A DNA stretch of 64,000 bases from Mycobacterium sp. IS-836. Its GTDB lineage: Bacteria; Actinomycetota; Actinomycetes; Mycobacteriales; Mycobacteriaceae. The notes beneath the pieces were generated by a model. The model searched no databases and was not told the origin of the DNA. It saw nothing but the letters and a program-made list of their open reading frames with translations. Position numbers and translations under genes: made by a program. The stretch spans positions 1 to 64,000 of the forward strand of contig NZ_MBEU01000068.1 of assembly GCF_001954275.1 (NCBI RefSeq), given 5' to 3'. Of this stretch, positions 1 through 8,793 are shown piece after piece (position 1 is the first letter of the stretch; each line of letters starts with the position of its first letter).

Positions 1-36
1 CATCGACCCCACCCGCGAGGCCTGACCGTCACTCAT
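1..36 (-). CDS. PknH-type Ser/Thr kinase, 5' end only (cut by window edge)
   Basis: Only the first 12 codons lie in the window, reading MSDGQASRVGSM on the minus strand with ATG at 34-36. They are identical in protein and DNA to the start of the complete kinase at 118-1875. The same Shine-Dalgarno (GGAGG) and 41 bp of upstream sequence are also copied. The start lies 81 nt downstream of the stop of that kinase, so the two are tandem and probably cotranscribed. What lies beyond the edge, including its sensor domain, cannot be seen. Confidence 0.75.
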   Translation of the reverse strand, partial: MSDGQASRVGSM

Positions 37-77
37 CCCAGATCCTCCAAACCAACCCCAGACCCGCCGACCATACC
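1..77. repeat. 77-bp perfect direct repeat, left copy (kinase 5' end)
   Basis: Bases 1-77 match 1840-1916 without a mismatch. The repeat covers the first 12 codons of each kinase plus 41 bp of upstream DNA including the ribosome binding site. It ends at base 78 (G against A in the other copy). The window edge hides how far it extends to the left. Confidence 0.95.
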
Positions 78-117
78 GCCCGTAGCCGAGTGCCGGTATC
101 CGTTGCCGCGCAATGGG

Positions 118-1875
118 TCAGCCGTACTTCTCCCACCATCCGTGCAGGTCCTCGATTGTCGGGGGGTCCCCGAAGACGTCACAGAGCATCAGTTTGGCGT
201 CGTTGGTCCACACCACGTTCGGGTGATCCTTGTAGGTGGCGCAGGCGACCATGCCGGCGGTCACGGTCGGGCTCTTGTCGTAGTGCCAGCTGTCCGGTGA
301 CGGTCCGCCGCCGGGGCAGTTCATCAGCTGACCGGCGGCGATGTCGTCGTTGAACGCCTTCTTCAGGACATCGGCGTTGGCGAACAGTCCGTACACCGCG
401 CGAGACGGGCCGCCCGGGTTGGTGTTCTGCCCGCAATCGACCATGGCCACCGCGTTCACCCAGACGCTGTTCGGCTTCGGGGTGGTCGGGGTGCAGGTGC
501 CGCTGGCGTAGCCGGCGGGCAGCTGACTGAGCAGCTTGCCTTGGGGATCGCCGCCCGGGGTCGTGGTGGTGGTGGACCGCGAGGTCTTCGTGGTGGTGGG
601 GGCCGTCGTCGTGGTGCTGTGCGCCTGCGGGTTGTTGTCATCGTTGCCGCCCATGACTATTGCGATGCCGATGGCGGCGCCGACGAGGACGACCACCAGC
701 GCCACGGCGGCGGCGACGAGGGGCCAGGGGTTGCGTTTGGGTTTGAGTGGTTGGTTCCAGGATTGTTGGGGCGGGGGTGCGCCCCAGTTGGGGCCGGCGC
801 CTTGATAAAACGCGGCGGGCTGACCGGCCGCGGGCACCGGGCCACTGGGTGGTCCCCAGGCCTGCCCGGGTTGCGCGGGCGGCGTCGGGCCCGAACCGGG
901 CGCGGCGGCGCCCGCATACGGCGGGGGCGCGTCTTGCGCCGGCGCCGGCGGGCTCGGGGATGCCGCGGCAGGCGACGGTGCGCCGGGCAGGGTGGCTTCT
1001 TGGCTGCGGCGCAGGATGTTGTCGGCGTGGTCTTGGTCGGGGTCGGAGAGGGCTTCGTGGGCGGCCAGGGCCAGATCGCCGGCGCTGGCGAAGCGGTCCT
1101 CGGGTTTTTTGGCCATGCCGCGTGCGATCACGCCGTCGAGGGCCTTGGGGATGCCCGAGCGTGCCGTGCTGGGCTGGGGGATGGGCTGCATCAGATGCGC
1201 GGTGACCAACGTCGAGGCACTGTCGGCCCGATACGGCGGCGAACCGGTCAAGCACTCATAGAGCACACACGCCAGCGCATAGATGTCGGCGCGATAGGTG
1301 ACCTCATCGTTGGAAAACCGTTCCGGCGCCATGTATTTCCACGTACCCACCGCCGTGCCCAACTGGGTCAGCTTCTCATCGGTGGTCGCACTGGCGATAC
1401 CGAAATCCACCAGATAAGCAAAATCGTCACGGGTGACCAAGATGTTGGGCGGCTTGACGTCTCGATGCATCACCCCGGCCGCATGAGCGGCATCGAGCGC
1501 CGACGCGATCTGGGCGATAATGGCCACCGCCCGCGGCGGAGTCAACGGACCAAACCGCTTGAGCACACTATCGAGATCGGTGCCCTCGATCAGACGCATC
1601 TCCATGAACATCTGGCCATCGATCTCGCCGTAATCATGAATGGGCACCACATGGGGCTCCTGCAAACGCCCGGCAATACGGGCCTCCCGCTTCATCCGCT
1701 CCCGAAACACCGGATCGCGGCTAAAGGTGTCCGACATCAACTTCACGGCCACCGTCCACTCCTTGACGGTGTGCTCGGCCTCATACACCTCACCCATGCC
1801 ACCACGGCCCAACAGCCGCTTGAGGTGATAAGGACCAAACATCGACCCCACCCGCGAGGCCTGACCGTCACTCAT
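118..1875 (-). CDS. pknH: PknH-type transmembrane Ser/Thr protein kinase with atypical ectodomain
   Basis: 585 aa. The catalytic domain (residues about 16-275) closely follows M. tuberculosis PknH from memory: P-loop GRGGMGEV (23-30), Lys45, HRD with Asp139, DFG at 157-159, activation-loop Thr170 and Thr174, and APE at 183-185. A Pro/Ala/Gly-rich juxtamembrane stretch (about 297-377) leads to one membrane segment (385-408). A Thr-rich stalk (about 419-440) then precedes a 140-residue outside domain with five cysteines. I do not recognise the PknH sensor fold in that domain, so the sensor may have been swapped or diverged. PknH phosphorylates EmbR in M. tuberculosis, and embR lies just upstream on the same strand, 248 bp away. 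ATG at 1875 is chosen for GGAGG spacing and for matching the PknH N-terminus. Confidence 0.9.
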   Translation of the reverse strand: MSDGQASRVGSMFGPYHLKRLLGRGGMGEVYEAEHTVKEWTVAVKLMSDTFSRDPVFRERMKREARIAGRLQEPHVVPIHDYGEIDGQMFMEMRLIEGTDLDSVLKRFGPLTPPRAVAIIAQIASALDAAHAAGVMHRDVKPPNILVTRDDFAYLVDFGIASATTDEKLTQLGTAVGTWKYMAPERFSNDEVTYRADIYALACVLYECLTGSPPYRADSASTLVTAHLMQPIPQPSTARSGIPKALDGVIARGMAKKPEDRFASAGDLALAAHEALSDPDQDHADNILRRSQEATLPGAPSPAAASPSPPAPAQDAPPPYAGAAAPGSGPTPPAQPGQAWGPPSGPVPAAGQPAAFYQGAGPNWGAPPPQQSWNQPLKPKRNPWPLVAAAVALVVVLVGAAIGIAIVMGGNDDNNPQAHSTTTTAPTTTKTSRSTTTTTPGGDPQGKLLSQLPAGYASGTCTPTTPKPNSVWVNAVAMVDCGQNTNPGGPSRAVYGLFANADVLKKAFNDDIAAGQLMNCPGGGPSPDSWHYDKSPTVTAGMVACATYKDHPNVVWTNDAKLMLCDVFGDPPTIEDLHGWWEKYG

Positions 1876-1916
1876 CCCAGATCCTCCAAACCAACCCCAG
1901 ACCCGCCGACCATACC
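1840..1916. repeat. 77-bp perfect direct repeat, right copy
   Basis: Same sequence as 1-77, here at the 5' end of the complete kinase. The DNA beyond it (1917-2123) is not shared with the left copy, which is followed at 78 by the other kinase's 3' spacer. This marks a sharp recombination or duplication boundary. Confidence 0.95.
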
Positions 1917-2123
1917 AACAAGTTTGCCCACATTCGCCCAGATCACCTATAACAACCGGCCTGCGACCCAGCGACCATACGGCCGGATGCCGGCGGAAAC
2001 GACACACACCGACAAGGCCCTGTGGTGGTTGTCATGCGGCTTGGCCGCGCAGCGGTGCCGCGCTGTCGAAATGCTAGGCCGCGAAAGAAAAGCCGTGCAC
2101 CGCAACCGTATTCGGCCTCGCGC

Positions 2124-3284
2124 CTAGACCTGGGTGGTATCGCCCGTTTTGTCGGCCGCGGCGATCCGAAACGTGAATTCGTGGTCGCAGATGCGGATGT
2201 GGTCACCGTCGTTGAGGGTGGCGGCCGAGCGGATCCGCTGGTGCCCCACATGCACGCCGTTCGATGACCGGAGGTCGTTGAGGATGTAGCTGGTGCCCGT
2301 GTCGACGATGACGGCGTGGTGTCGGCTGACGTTGGCGCCATCGAGGACTATGTCGTTGTCGCTTTGCCGCCCGATCCGGGTCGCGGCCGCCAGCAGCGGG
2401 TAGCGGCGCCCCGAGGCTTCGTCGAGATACGCGACGGCCTTCTGGCCCGGCACCTGGGTGCGCTGGTCGAGCACGGTGATCGTGCCGACGGCGGTGGTTT
2501 TGGCCGATTTCTTGGCGTCCAACGGATCCTGTCGGAGGATGAGCTCGTTGAGATCGCGCAGGGTTTGGCCGGGGTCGATGCCGAGGTCGTCGGCGAGGGT
2601 TGTTTTCACGCGGCGATAGGCGGCCAACGCGTCGGATTGGCGGTCGGTGAGGTAGTAGGCGGTGATCAGCTGGGCCCACAGCTGCTCGCGGTAGGGGTGT
2701 TCGGCGGTCAGGGCCTCGAGCTCGGCGATGATGTTCGCCGCCCGCCCGCACGCGAGTTCGGCTTCCGCCTTCGCGGTGTGGGCGAGCATCTTTTCCTCGG
2801 ATAGCGAGGTGGCGTAGGTGTCGACGAACTGGAAGTCGCGCAGGTCGTCGAGGACCGGTCCGCGCCATTGAGCCAACGCATCCGTCAGGTGCCGGCTGGC
2901 CTGTTCGAAGCGGCCGGCGGCGGCCGCGTGCACGCCCGCGGTCTTCTCGGTGATGAACCGCCCGAGATCGCAAGCGTCCTCGGGGATGCTGAGTCGATAG
3001 CCCGGGGGCGCGGCCGCCAACACCGTTCGTGGATCGATCCCGGCGCCGCTGAGCAGCTTGCGCAGGTTGGACACGTAGGAGTGAATGCTGGCCCGCGCGC
3101 CCGACGGGGGCCGCTCCTCCCACACGGCGGTGATGAGCCGCTCGACGCCCACCGGACTGTTGCGATTGATCAGCAGCATGGCCAACACCGCTCGCTGCTT
3201 GGGCGTGCCCAACGGCACCAATGTGCCGTCAACGCTCATCTCTAACGGCCCGAGGAGGCCGAATTCGAGACGTTTGTCCGCCAT
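2124..3284 (-). CDS. embR: SARP-type transcriptional regulator EmbR with FHA domain
   Basis: 386 aa, close to the usual 388. The N-terminal OmpR-type winged helix (about 8-100; PKQRAVLAMLLINRN) is followed by a bacterial transcriptional activation domain (about 105-255) and a C-terminal FHA domain (about 300-370). The FHA domain shows the phosphothreonine-binding motifs TRIGRQSDNDIVL, SRHHA and DLRSSNGVHV. In M. tuberculosis EmbR is phosphorylated by PknH through this FHA domain and activates embCAB, which encodes arabinosyltransferases. The gene starts 5 nt after the stop of the upstream ABC exporter gene, so it probably shares that transcript. This contact differs from the M. tuberculosis order as I recall it, where secreted-protein genes lie between. 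Confidence 0.95.
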   Translation of the reverse strand: MADKRLEFGLLGPLEMSVDGTLVPLGTPKQRAVLAMLLINRNSPVGVERLITAVWEERPPSGARASIHSYVSNLRKLLSGAGIDPRTVLAAAPPGYRLSIPEDACDLGRFITEKTAGVHAAAAGRFEQASRHLTDALAQWRGPVLDDLRDFQFVDTYATSLSEEKMLAHTAKAEAELACGRAANIIAELEALTAEHPYREQLWAQLITAYYLTDRQSDALAAYRRVKTTLADDLGIDPGQTLRDLNELILRQDPLDAKKSAKTTAVGTITVLDQRTQVPGQKAVAYLDEASGRRYPLLAAATRIGRQSDNDIVLDGANVSRHHAVIVDTGTSYILNDLRSSNGVHVGHQRIRSAATLNDGDHIRICDHEFTFRIAAADKTGDTTQV

Positions 3285-3289
3285 CGCGC

Positions 3290-5254
3290 TTACCAGTCCT
3301 TCCGTCGTTCTGGTGAGTAGTTCGTGGATTCGGAAAAGGCCTGGGCCATCGCGTAGTAGGCGCCCCGGCGGCCCAGGAGCTCTGCGTGATTGCCTTGCTC
3401 GACGATCCGGCCGGACTGCACCACCAGAATGCGATCGGCGTCGCGGATGGTCGAAAGACGGTGCGCGATAATGAAACTCGTGCGATCCTGGCGTAGCTCA
3501 CACATGGCGCGCTGAATGAGCGTCTCGGTGCGGGTGTCGACCGAGCTGGTCGCCTCGTCGAGGATCAACAGCTGCGGGCGGACAAGAAACGCGCGCGCGA
3601 TCGTGATGAGCTGCTTCTCGCCGGCGCTGAGGTTGCCGCCGTCCCAGCCGACCCGGGTCTGGTAGCCGGCGGGCAGGGTGTGCACGAACCGGTCGACATA
3701 GGCCGACTTGGCGGCTTCCACCACCTCGTCCTCGCTGGCCTCGGGCCGCCCGTAGGCGATGTTCTCCGCGATCGTCCCGTCGAAGAGCCAGGTGTCCTGC
3801 AGCACCATGCCGATGCGCGAGCGCAGCGTTTGCCTGCTCATCGTGGTGATGTCGACCCCGTCGACGAGGATCCGGCCGGAATCGACGTCGTAGAACCGCA
3901 TGAGCAGGTTCACCAGGGTGGTTTTGCCGGCCCCTGTCGGTCCGACGATCGCCACCGTGCTGCCGGGCTCGGCCACCAGCGACAGGTCCTCGATGACCGG
4001 GGTGCCCGGACGGTAGGCAAAGCTGACGCGCTCGAACTCGACCCGTCCGCTCGGCCCCGATCGACCGGCTGGTCCGGCCGGCTCGGGACCTGGCTCGGCT
4101 GCCGGAGTCTCCTCCGGCTCGTCGAGCAGCTCGAACACCCGCTCGGCGCTAGCGACTCCGGATTGCAGGGTGTTGTACATCCCGGCGACCTGGCTCAGCG
4201 GGGTATTGAACTGCCGCACATATTGGATGAACGCCTGAATGCTGCCGAGGGTGATTTGTCCGGTTGCCACCTGCAGCCCACCCATCACGGCCACCGCAAC
4301 GTATCCCAGGTTGCCGACGAACGTCGTCGCCGGTGCGACCAGACCGGAGAAGAATTGGGAACCGAAGCTGGCGTGGTAGACGTCGTCGTTCAAACCGCGG
4401 AACTGCTCGCGCGCCGCGGCCTGGTGGCCGAACGTCTTGACGATCGTGAACCCGCTGTAGGTCTCCTCGATGTGCGCGTTGAGCCGTCCGATGCTCTTCC
4501 ACTGCGCCGCGAACAGCCGTTGCGAACGGCGGGCGATCGCGCGCGTGGCCAGCAGCGAGACCGGCACGGTGAGCAAGGTGATGAGCGCCAGCAGCGGCGA
4601 GATCGACACCATCATCGCAAGCACCGCCACGATGGTCAGGATCGACGTCAGCAGCTGACTGAGCGTCATCGACAGCGACGATTGCAGGTTGTCGATGTCG
4701 TTGGTGACCCGGCTGAGCAGCTCGCCGCGCTGCCGTCCGTCGAAGTAGGCCAGTGGCAGTCGGTGCACCTTGTCCTCGACCTGGGAACGCAGCGCCACCA
4801 TGGTGCGCTGCAGCGTGAGGTTCAGCAGCCGCGCTTGTATCCAAATCAGCAGCGACGCAACCAGATACAGCGCCAACGCCACCGCCAGCGTGCTGGCCAC
4901 CGCGCCGAAGTCCACCCCTTTGCCCGGCACCACGTTCATCCCCGAGAGCAGATCGGCGAAGCCCGTGTCGCCGCGGCTGCGGGCCGCAGCGACGGCCTGT
5001 GCTTTGGTGATACCGGCCGGGAGGCCGCGGCCGATCACGCCGTTGAACAGCAGATCGGTGGCATGGCCGAGGATTCGCGGAACGACGACGCCGATCGCCG
5101 TGCCGGTGATACCGAGGCAGATCACCGCGGTGGCCAGCCCTCGTTGCGGCGCAAGCTGTTTCACCAGCCGCATCGCCGAACCCCAGAAATCGCGGGACCG
5201 CGCGGCCGGCGCCGGCGCGGCGCCCCGGGTCGGCCTACTGGTCACCGCCGTCAT
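3290..5254 (-). CDS. ABC exporter, fused TMD-NBD subunit (Rv1272c type)
   Basis: 654 aa. An N-terminal type IV exporter membrane domain (six predicted helices, about 30-340) is followed by a nucleotide-binding domain. Motifs are Walker A GPTGAGKTT, signature LSAGEKQ, Walker B LLILDEATSSVD and H-loop IIAHRLS. The signature Ala (LSAGE rather than LSGGQ) is a mild variant. A proline/glycine linker (PAAEPGPEPAGPAGRSGPSG) joins the domains. It overlaps the upstream partner by ATGA, so the two probably form a heterodimer. The substrate is unknown. ATG 5254 is preferred over further-upstream starts because of this coupling. Confidence 0.88.
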   Translation of the reverse strand: MTAVTSRPTRGAAPAPAARSRDFWGSAMRLVKQLAPQRGLATAVICLGITGTAIGVVVPRILGHATDLLFNGVIGRGLPAGITKAQAVAAARSRGDTGFADLLSGMNVVPGKGVDFGAVASTLAVALALYLVASLLIWIQARLLNLTLQRTMVALRSQVEDKVHRLPLAYFDGRQRGELLSRVTNDIDNLQSSLSMTLSQLLTSILTIVAVLAMMVSISPLLALITLLTVPVSLLATRAIARRSQRLFAAQWKSIGRLNAHIEETYSGFTIVKTFGHQAAAREQFRGLNDDVYHASFGSQFFSGLVAPATTFVGNLGYVAVAVMGGLQVATGQITLGSIQAFIQYVRQFNTPLSQVAGMYNTLQSGVASAERVFELLDEPEETPAAEPGPEPAGPAGRSGPSGRVEFERVSFAYRPGTPVIEDLSLVAEPGSTVAIVGPTGAGKTTLVNLLMRFYDVDSGRILVDGVDITTMSRQTLRSRIGMVLQDTWLFDGTIAENIAYGRPEASEDEVVEAAKSAYVDRFVHTLPAGYQTRVGWDGGNLSAGEKQLITIARAFLVRPQLLILDEATSSVDTRTETLIQRAMCELRQDRTSFIIAHRLSTIRDADRILVVQSGRIVEQGNHAELLGRRGAYYAMAQAFSESTNYSPERRKDW

Positions 5255-6996
5255 TGTGCGTCCCCGACCCCGGCGCCGACGGACTGCGAGTCGGCGAATT
5301 CCGCGTAGGTGGGGCACTCGGCCAGCAGCGATTCATGGGTGCCCGAACCGACCATGATCCCGTTGTCGACGACGATCACCTGGTCCGCCTGGGCGGCGGT
5401 CGAAATTCGTTGCGTGACAGCGATGATGGTGGCGCCCGCCGATATCGCGCGCAGCGAGTCGCGCACCTGCGCGTCGGTGTGCACGTCGAGCGCGGAGAAC
5501 GCGTCGTCGACGAGATAGATGGCCGGGCGGCGGATGACCGCGCGGGCGATGGCAAGCCGCTGCCGTTGCCCACCGGAGAAGTTGATTCCACCCTGGGCGA
5601 CCCGCATGCGCAGTCCGTCGTCGTGTGCCCGGACGAATCCCTCGGCGGCCGCCATTCGCAGCGCGTCCCACATCTCCTCGTCTGACGCGTCGACCTTGCC
5701 GTAACGCAGGTTTTCCTCGACGGTGCCGGAGAAGAGGTAGCCGCGCTGGGGGACCAGCCCGATCGCGGACCAGAGTCGCTCGGTGTGGTAGTCGCGGACG
5801 TCGACGTCGTCGACCAGGACGGCGCCGGCCGTCACGTCGTAGAGCCGGGCGATCAGCGATATCAGCGTCGACTTTCCCGAGCCGGTGCTTCCGACGATAA
5901 CGGTGGTGCTGCCGGGTAGCGCCGTGAACGAGATGTCCTGCAGCACTGGGCGATCCGCGCCAGGATAGGTGAAGGTGGCGTTCTGCACGCGCACGACTCC
6001 GGTGATCCCGTCGCGCGGAAATTTGGGGCTCGGCGGATCGCCGATCGCCGGGCGGGTGGACAGCACCTCGGTGATCCGTTCGGCGCACACGGACGCCCGG
6101 GGCAAGATGACCAGTGTCATCGTCGCCATCAGCACCGCCATCAGGATCTGGGTGAAGTAGGCCAGAAACGCGGTAAGTGAGCCGACCTGCATCTGGCCGC
6201 GATCGATGCGCAACCCGCCGAACCAGATCAGCGCGACGCTGGACACGTTGATGGTCAGCGTGGTCACCGGCAGCATCAACGCCTGCCAGTTGCCGGCGTT
6301 CAGCGACGCGTTCGACAGTGCCGCATTAGCTCGGGCAAACCGGTCGCGCTCGAAGCGTTCGCGGGTGAACGCGCGCACTACACGGACGCCGGCAAGCTGG
6401 TCGCGCATCACCCGGTTGATGCCGTCGATCAGGCTCTGCATCCTGCGGAAAAGCGGCAGCATGTGCGACATGATCCAGTAGTTGGTCACGGCCAGGATCG
6501 GAACGCTGACCAGCAGCAGCCACGTCAGCGCGGCCTCCTGATGGATCGCCATGAAGATGCCGCCGACACACATGATCGGCGCGGTGACCAGAACCGTGGC
6601 CCCCATCTGGACCAGGTATTGGATCTGCCGGACGTCGTTGGTGCTGCGGGTCAGCAGCGTCGGTGCGCCGAACCGTGCGGTGTCGCGCTCGGAGAAGGTG
6701 GTGACGTGTTCGAACATCGCCCAGCGCAGGTCGCGGCCGAAGCCCATCCCCGTCCGCGAGCCGACGTAGAGCGCCCCGACCGAACACAACAGCTGTACAC
6801 CCGTGACCGCGAGCATCAGCACGCCGAGGCTGAGGATGGCGGCGGTATCGCCCTTGGCGACGCCGTCGTCGATGATCGCCGCGTTGACCGTGGGCAGGTA
6901 CAGCGTCGCCAGGGTGCTGATTATCTGGAGCACCGTCAGCACCGCGACCAGCCGACGGTACGGCCGGATGTACTGGCGCAGCAGTGCCAGGAGCAT
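5251..6996 (-). CDS. ABC exporter, fused TMD-NBD subunit (Rv1273c type)
   Basis: 581 aa, matching the 582-residue M. tuberculosis protein nearly end to end from memory. Membrane domain about 15-300. The NBD carries Walker A GSTGSGKST, signature FSGGQRQRLAIA and Walker B IYLVDDAFSALD. The Walker B glutamate is replaced by Asp-Ala (DDAFS rather than DEATS). Such degenerate sites are common in heterodimeric exporters with one weak ATP site, which fits pairing with the overlapping gene at 3290-5254. ATG 6996 is selected because the protein then begins MLLALLRQYIRPYRR like its homolog. Confidence 0.9.
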   Translation of the reverse strand: MLLALLRQYIRPYRRLVAVLTVLQIISTLATLYLPTVNAAIIDDGVAKGDTAAILSLGVLMLAVTGVQLLCSVGALYVGSRTGMGFGRDLRWAMFEHVTTFSERDTARFGAPTLLTRSTNDVRQIQYLVQMGATVLVTAPIMCVGGIFMAIHQEAALTWLLLVSVPILAVTNYWIMSHMLPLFRRMQSLIDGINRVMRDQLAGVRVVRAFTRERFERDRFARANAALSNASLNAGNWQALMLPVTTLTINVSSVALIWFGGLRIDRGQMQVGSLTAFLAYFTQILMAVLMATMTLVILPRASVCAERITEVLSTRPAIGDPPSPKFPRDGITGVVRVQNATFTYPGADRPVLQDISFTALPGSTTVIVGSTGSGKSTLISLIARLYDVTAGAVLVDDVDVRDYHTERLWSAIGLVPQRGYLFSGTVEENLRYGKVDASDEEMWDALRMAAAEGFVRAHDDGLRMRVAQGGINFSGGQRQRLAIARAVIRRPAIYLVDDAFSALDVHTDAQVRDSLRAISAGATIIAVTQRISTAAQADQVIVVDNGIMVGSGTHESLLAECPTYAEFADSQSVGAGVGDAQ

Positions 6997-7131
6997 TTGG
7001 TAACTGTCGCATATGGCAGGGGTCCCGGTCCCGAGCACCGCCGGACGGTTGCGCGCTCGCGCCGCATCCGGCAACGGCATTGAATTGCCAGCTCAGCGGG
7101 CGCGTCGGTGGTTGACCCGCGGGGCTGCCGC

Positions 7132-7137
7132 TACAGT
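7132..7137 (+). promoter_or_regulatory. Candidate -10 element for lprB-lprC
   Basis: TACAGT fits the mycobacterial SigA -10 pattern TANNNT. TTGACC lies at 7112-7117, but the 14-nt spacer is short. Transcription would begin near 7143-7145. A GTG at 7143 could even serve as a leaderless start. Confidence 0.4.
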
Positions 7138-7193
7138 GCATCGTGTGGGGCATCGTGTGGACCGGCAGCAGGCTGAGAAGAAGCAGAGTATCG

Positions 7194-7742
7194 GTGCGTC
7201 GTAACCTGACAGCGCTCGCCGTCGCGGCGTCGGCCACGATCCTGATTTCTGCGGGGTGCTCGAGTTCCGGCGACAACAAACCAGGCGCGACTTCATCGAC
7301 CGAACCTGGGAGCGGGGACGGTCACCACGGGCCGATGTTCCCGCAATGCGGCGGCGTCGGCGATCAGACGGTGGCGGAACTGACCAAGGTAAACGGACTG
7401 ATCAATACCGCCCGGAACTCCGTTGGGTGCCAGTGGCTGGCGGGCGGCGGCATTCTCGGCCCGCACTTCTCCTTCTCCTGGTACCGCGGCAGCCCGATCG
7501 GTCGCGAACGCAAGACCGAGGAGCTGTCGCGGGCGAGCGTCGATGACATCAACATCAACGGCCACGGGGGTTTCATCGCCGTCGGCAACGAACCGAACCT
7601 GGGCGACTCGCTGTGCGAGGTCGGGATCCAATTCCAGGACGACTTCATCGAATGGTCGATCAGCTTTAGCCAGAAGCCGTTCCCGCCGCCGTGCGACATA
7701 GCCAAAGAACTGGCCCGTCAGTCGATTGCGAACGCGAAATGA
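7194..7742 (+). CDS. lprB: Lipoprotein LprB
   Basis: 182 aa from GTG 7194. The signal peptide is VRRNLTALAV followed by a hydrophobic run and lipobox LISAGC, with the lipidated Cys at about residue 22. The mature part shares the LprB-specific stretches GPHFSFSWYRGSPIGRERKT and SFSQKPFP that I recall from M. tuberculosis (185 aa). Three further cysteines (QCGG, VGCQW, LCEVG) plus PPCDI could form disulfides. It overlaps lprC by ATGA. A longer form from GTG 7143 adds 17 basic residues and cannot be excluded, because a -10 element sits at leaderless distance. Function unknown; anchored in the cell envelope. Confidence 0.85.
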   Translation: MRRNLTALAVAASATILISAGCSSSGDNKPGATSSTEPGSGDGHHGPMFPQCGGVGDQTVAELTKVNGLINTARNSVGCQWLAGGGILGPHFSFSWYRGSPIGRERKTEELSRASVDDININGHGGFIAVGNEPNLGDSLCEVGIQFQDDFIEWSISFSQKPFPPPCDIAKELARQSIANAK

Positions 7743-8281
7743 GCAGCCGAGGCGTGCGTGGCGGTGTCGCCGTGTTGATCATCGCGCTGATGGTGGCGAC
7801 CGGTTGTTCACGGTCGGTCGGCGGTAAGGCCATCAAGGCGGGCGGCCCGTCCCCCAATAACAACTCCCAGCAGCAGTACCCCAACCTGCTGAAGGAATGC
7901 GAGGTCTTGACCTCCGACATCCTGGCCAAGACCGTGGGTGCCGATCCGCTCGACATCCAGAGCACCTTCGTCGGCGCGATCTGCCGGTGGCAGGCGGCCA
8001 ACCCCGCCGGACTGATCGACATCACCAGGTTCTGGTTCGAACAGGGCAGCCTGGGCAACGAGCGCAAGGTTGCTGACTTCCTGAGGTACAAGGTCGAGAG
8101 CCGTCAGATCGCGGGCATCAACTCGATTGTGATGCGCCCCGACGATCCGAACGGCGCGTGCGGAGTGGCCAGCGACGCGGCGGGGGTGGTCGGCTGGTGG
8201 GTGAATCCCCAGGCGCCCGGTATCGACGCCTGTGCGCAGGCCATCAAGCTGATGGAGTTGACGCTGGCCACCAACTCCTAG
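7739..8281 (+). CDS. lprC: Lipoprotein LprC
   Basis: 180 aa, the same length as the M. tuberculosis protein. The N-terminus MSSRGVRGGVAVLIIALMVA leads to lipobox VATGC, placing the lipidated Cys near residue 23. This is a DUF3558-type lipoprotein pattern, with paired cysteines in the mature domain (KECEVL, AICRWQ, GACGV, DACAQ). The start is fixed by a four-base overlap with the lprB stop, so the two lipoproteins are translationally coupled. It ends 1 nt before the stop of the convergent phosphatase gene. Confidence 0.85.
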   Translation: MSSRGVRGGVAVLIIALMVATGCSRSVGGKAIKAGGPSPNNNSQQQYPNLLKECEVLTSDILAKTVGADPLDIQSTFVGAICRWQAANPAGLIDITRFWFEQGSLGNERKVADFLRYKVESRQIAGINSIVMRPDDPNGACGVASDAAGVVGWWVNPQAPGIDACAQAIKLMELTLATNS

Positions 8282-8282
8282 G

Positions 8283-8786
8283 TCAGCGCGGTATCTCGAA
8301 GGCGACCAGCGCGGCCCGGTTGAGTTCCACCCCTTTCCAGCAGCCGGCCACGCTCAGCACCGCGATCGCCGACGTCGGAAATTTCTCCGAAATGCGTTGC
8401 ACCGCAGCCGTATCGGTGCCCTCGGCGCCCGCTAGGCCGATCGCCACGTTGGAGGTTGTCGGTTCGTGCCCGACGACGAGCAGGGTGTTGACGCTGTCGG
8501 CGACACCATTGATTTCGTCGATCATCGTGCCGGGGGTGGCGCCGTAGAGTCGCTCGCTGTATCGCACCATGGCGTCAATGCCCGTCCTGTCCAACGTCTG
8601 CCGGGCACGCGTGGCCGTCGAACACAGCACGGCATCGACGGGGGGCACGTTGGCGCGCAACCAGTCGCCGGCCAGCCCGGCCTCGCGGATGCCCCGCGGC
8701 GCCAACGGCCGGTCGTGATCGACGACGCCATCCGGGTACGACGACTTCGCGTGCCGCATCAGCAGCAGGGTGCGTTGCCCATTCAC
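8283..8786 (-). CDS. SixA-type histidine phosphatase (Rv1276c family)
   Basis: 167 aa. The phosphohistidine motif LLLMRHAKSS carries the RHA signature with the catalytic His, and a second histidine lies in VVGHEPTTS, typical of the histidine phosphatase superfamily SixA branch. GTG 8786 is chosen because a TAACGT -10 element lies exactly 7 nt upstream, giving a leaderless message, and because the protein then matches homolog length. A GTG at 8795 would give 170 aa. It may dephosphorylate phosphohistidine or small phosphoesters; the substrate is unknown. Confidence 0.85.
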   Translation of the reverse strand: MNGQRTLLLMRHAKSSYPDGVVDHDRPLAPRGIREAGLAGDWLRANVPPVDAVLCSTATRARQTLDRTGIDAMVRYSERLYGATPGTMIDEINGVADSVNTLLVVGHEPTTSNVAIGLAGAEGTDTAAVQRISEKFPTSAIAVLSVAGCWKGVELNRAALVAFEIPR

Positions 8787-8793
8787 CCGACTC

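Noticed and set aside
541..2127. Long plus-strand open frame (528 codons) opposite the kinase
   Set aside because: It is antisense to a kinase with every catalytic motif; the translation is Gly/Arg-rich without domains.
3680..5308. 542-codon open frame opposite the ABC exporter
   Set aside because: Shadow of GC-rich codon bias; the minus-strand gene has all ABC motifs.
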